From the NCBI GenBank assembly GCA_905216215.1, contig CAJMSZ010000066.1:1-6354 (forward strand): a stretch of 6,354 nucleotides of DNA, in the 5' to 3' direction. A program made the translations under genes and the position numbers. Under the pieces are notes generated by a model, which saw only the letters and a list, made by a program, of their open reading frames with translations, had not been told where the DNA came from and made no database searches. Below are positions 6,290 to 6,354 of this stretch, one piece after another (position 1 is the first letter of the stretch; every line of letters starts with the position of its first letter). This DNA is from an uncultured bacterium. GTDB lineage: Bacteria > Bacillota > Clostridia > Lachnospirales > Lachnospiraceae.

Positions 6290-6354
6290 ATGAATCTGAA
6301 AGCTGCTTTACGAAGTGCACATTTATTTGCCAAAAAAGAAGCTCTTGCTCCCCT
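6290..6354 (+). CDS. Start of an unidentified gene, cut by window edge
   Basis: ATG at 6290 with GAGG six bases upstream and a plausible promoter opens a frame that runs to the window end, giving MNLKAALRSAHLFAKKEALA plus Pro. About 21 residues are visible; they are amphipathic and basic, without a signal peptide. That is too little to name a family. The gene diverges from the DUF1836 gene across 243 AT-rich bases, so the two may share control. Confidence 0.75.
   Translation, partial: MNLKAALRSAHLFAKKEALAP

Overview
The window looks like ordinary chromosomal DNA from a low-GC Gram-positive anaerobe of the Clostridia, most likely the Lachnospiraceae. The reasons are the AT-rich sequence, strong AGGAGG-like ribosome binding sites, a PcrA-type helicase, a YerC/TrpR-family regulator, a DUF1836 protein, and an RlmD-type methyltransferase whose catalytic motif reads CKPTSLARDL. 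The family-level placement is inference. The window holds five complete genes, two genes cut by its edges, and short intergenic regions; no gene-free stretch exceeds 300 bases.

Left part, all on the minus strand: an RlmD/RumA-like 23S rRNA uracil-5-methyltransferase (C-terminus beyond base 1); a structured intergenic element (1412-1488) with two strong dyads; a rho-independent terminator (1506-1540); a 77-residue membrane protein with a very acidic tail, with its own promoter and a 25-bp dyad in its leader; and the full-length DNA helicase gene pcrA (1939-4173).

Middle, plus strand: diverging from pcrA is a short two-gene operon made of a YerC/TrpR-like regulator and the tRNA pseudouridine synthase truA. 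The two reading frames overlap by 17 bases, so they are probably translationally coupled. A strong hairpin with T-runs on both strands ends this operon and also the converging gene to its right.

Right part: a DUF1836 protein on the minus strand with a near-consensus sigma-A promoter whose -35 box lies inside a small dyad. A divergent plus-strand gene begins at 6290 and is cut after about 21 codons.

The genes do not form one pathway. RNA modification (RlmD, TruA), DNA repair (PcrA) and regulation (YerC-like, DUF1836) are housekeeping functions. I found no CRISPR array, transposase, phage gene, toxin-antitoxin pair or defence island. The points worth a second look are the structured element before rlmD, the acidic-tailed membrane protein with its leader dyad, the extension of RlmD past its catalytic fold, and the yerC-truA overlap.
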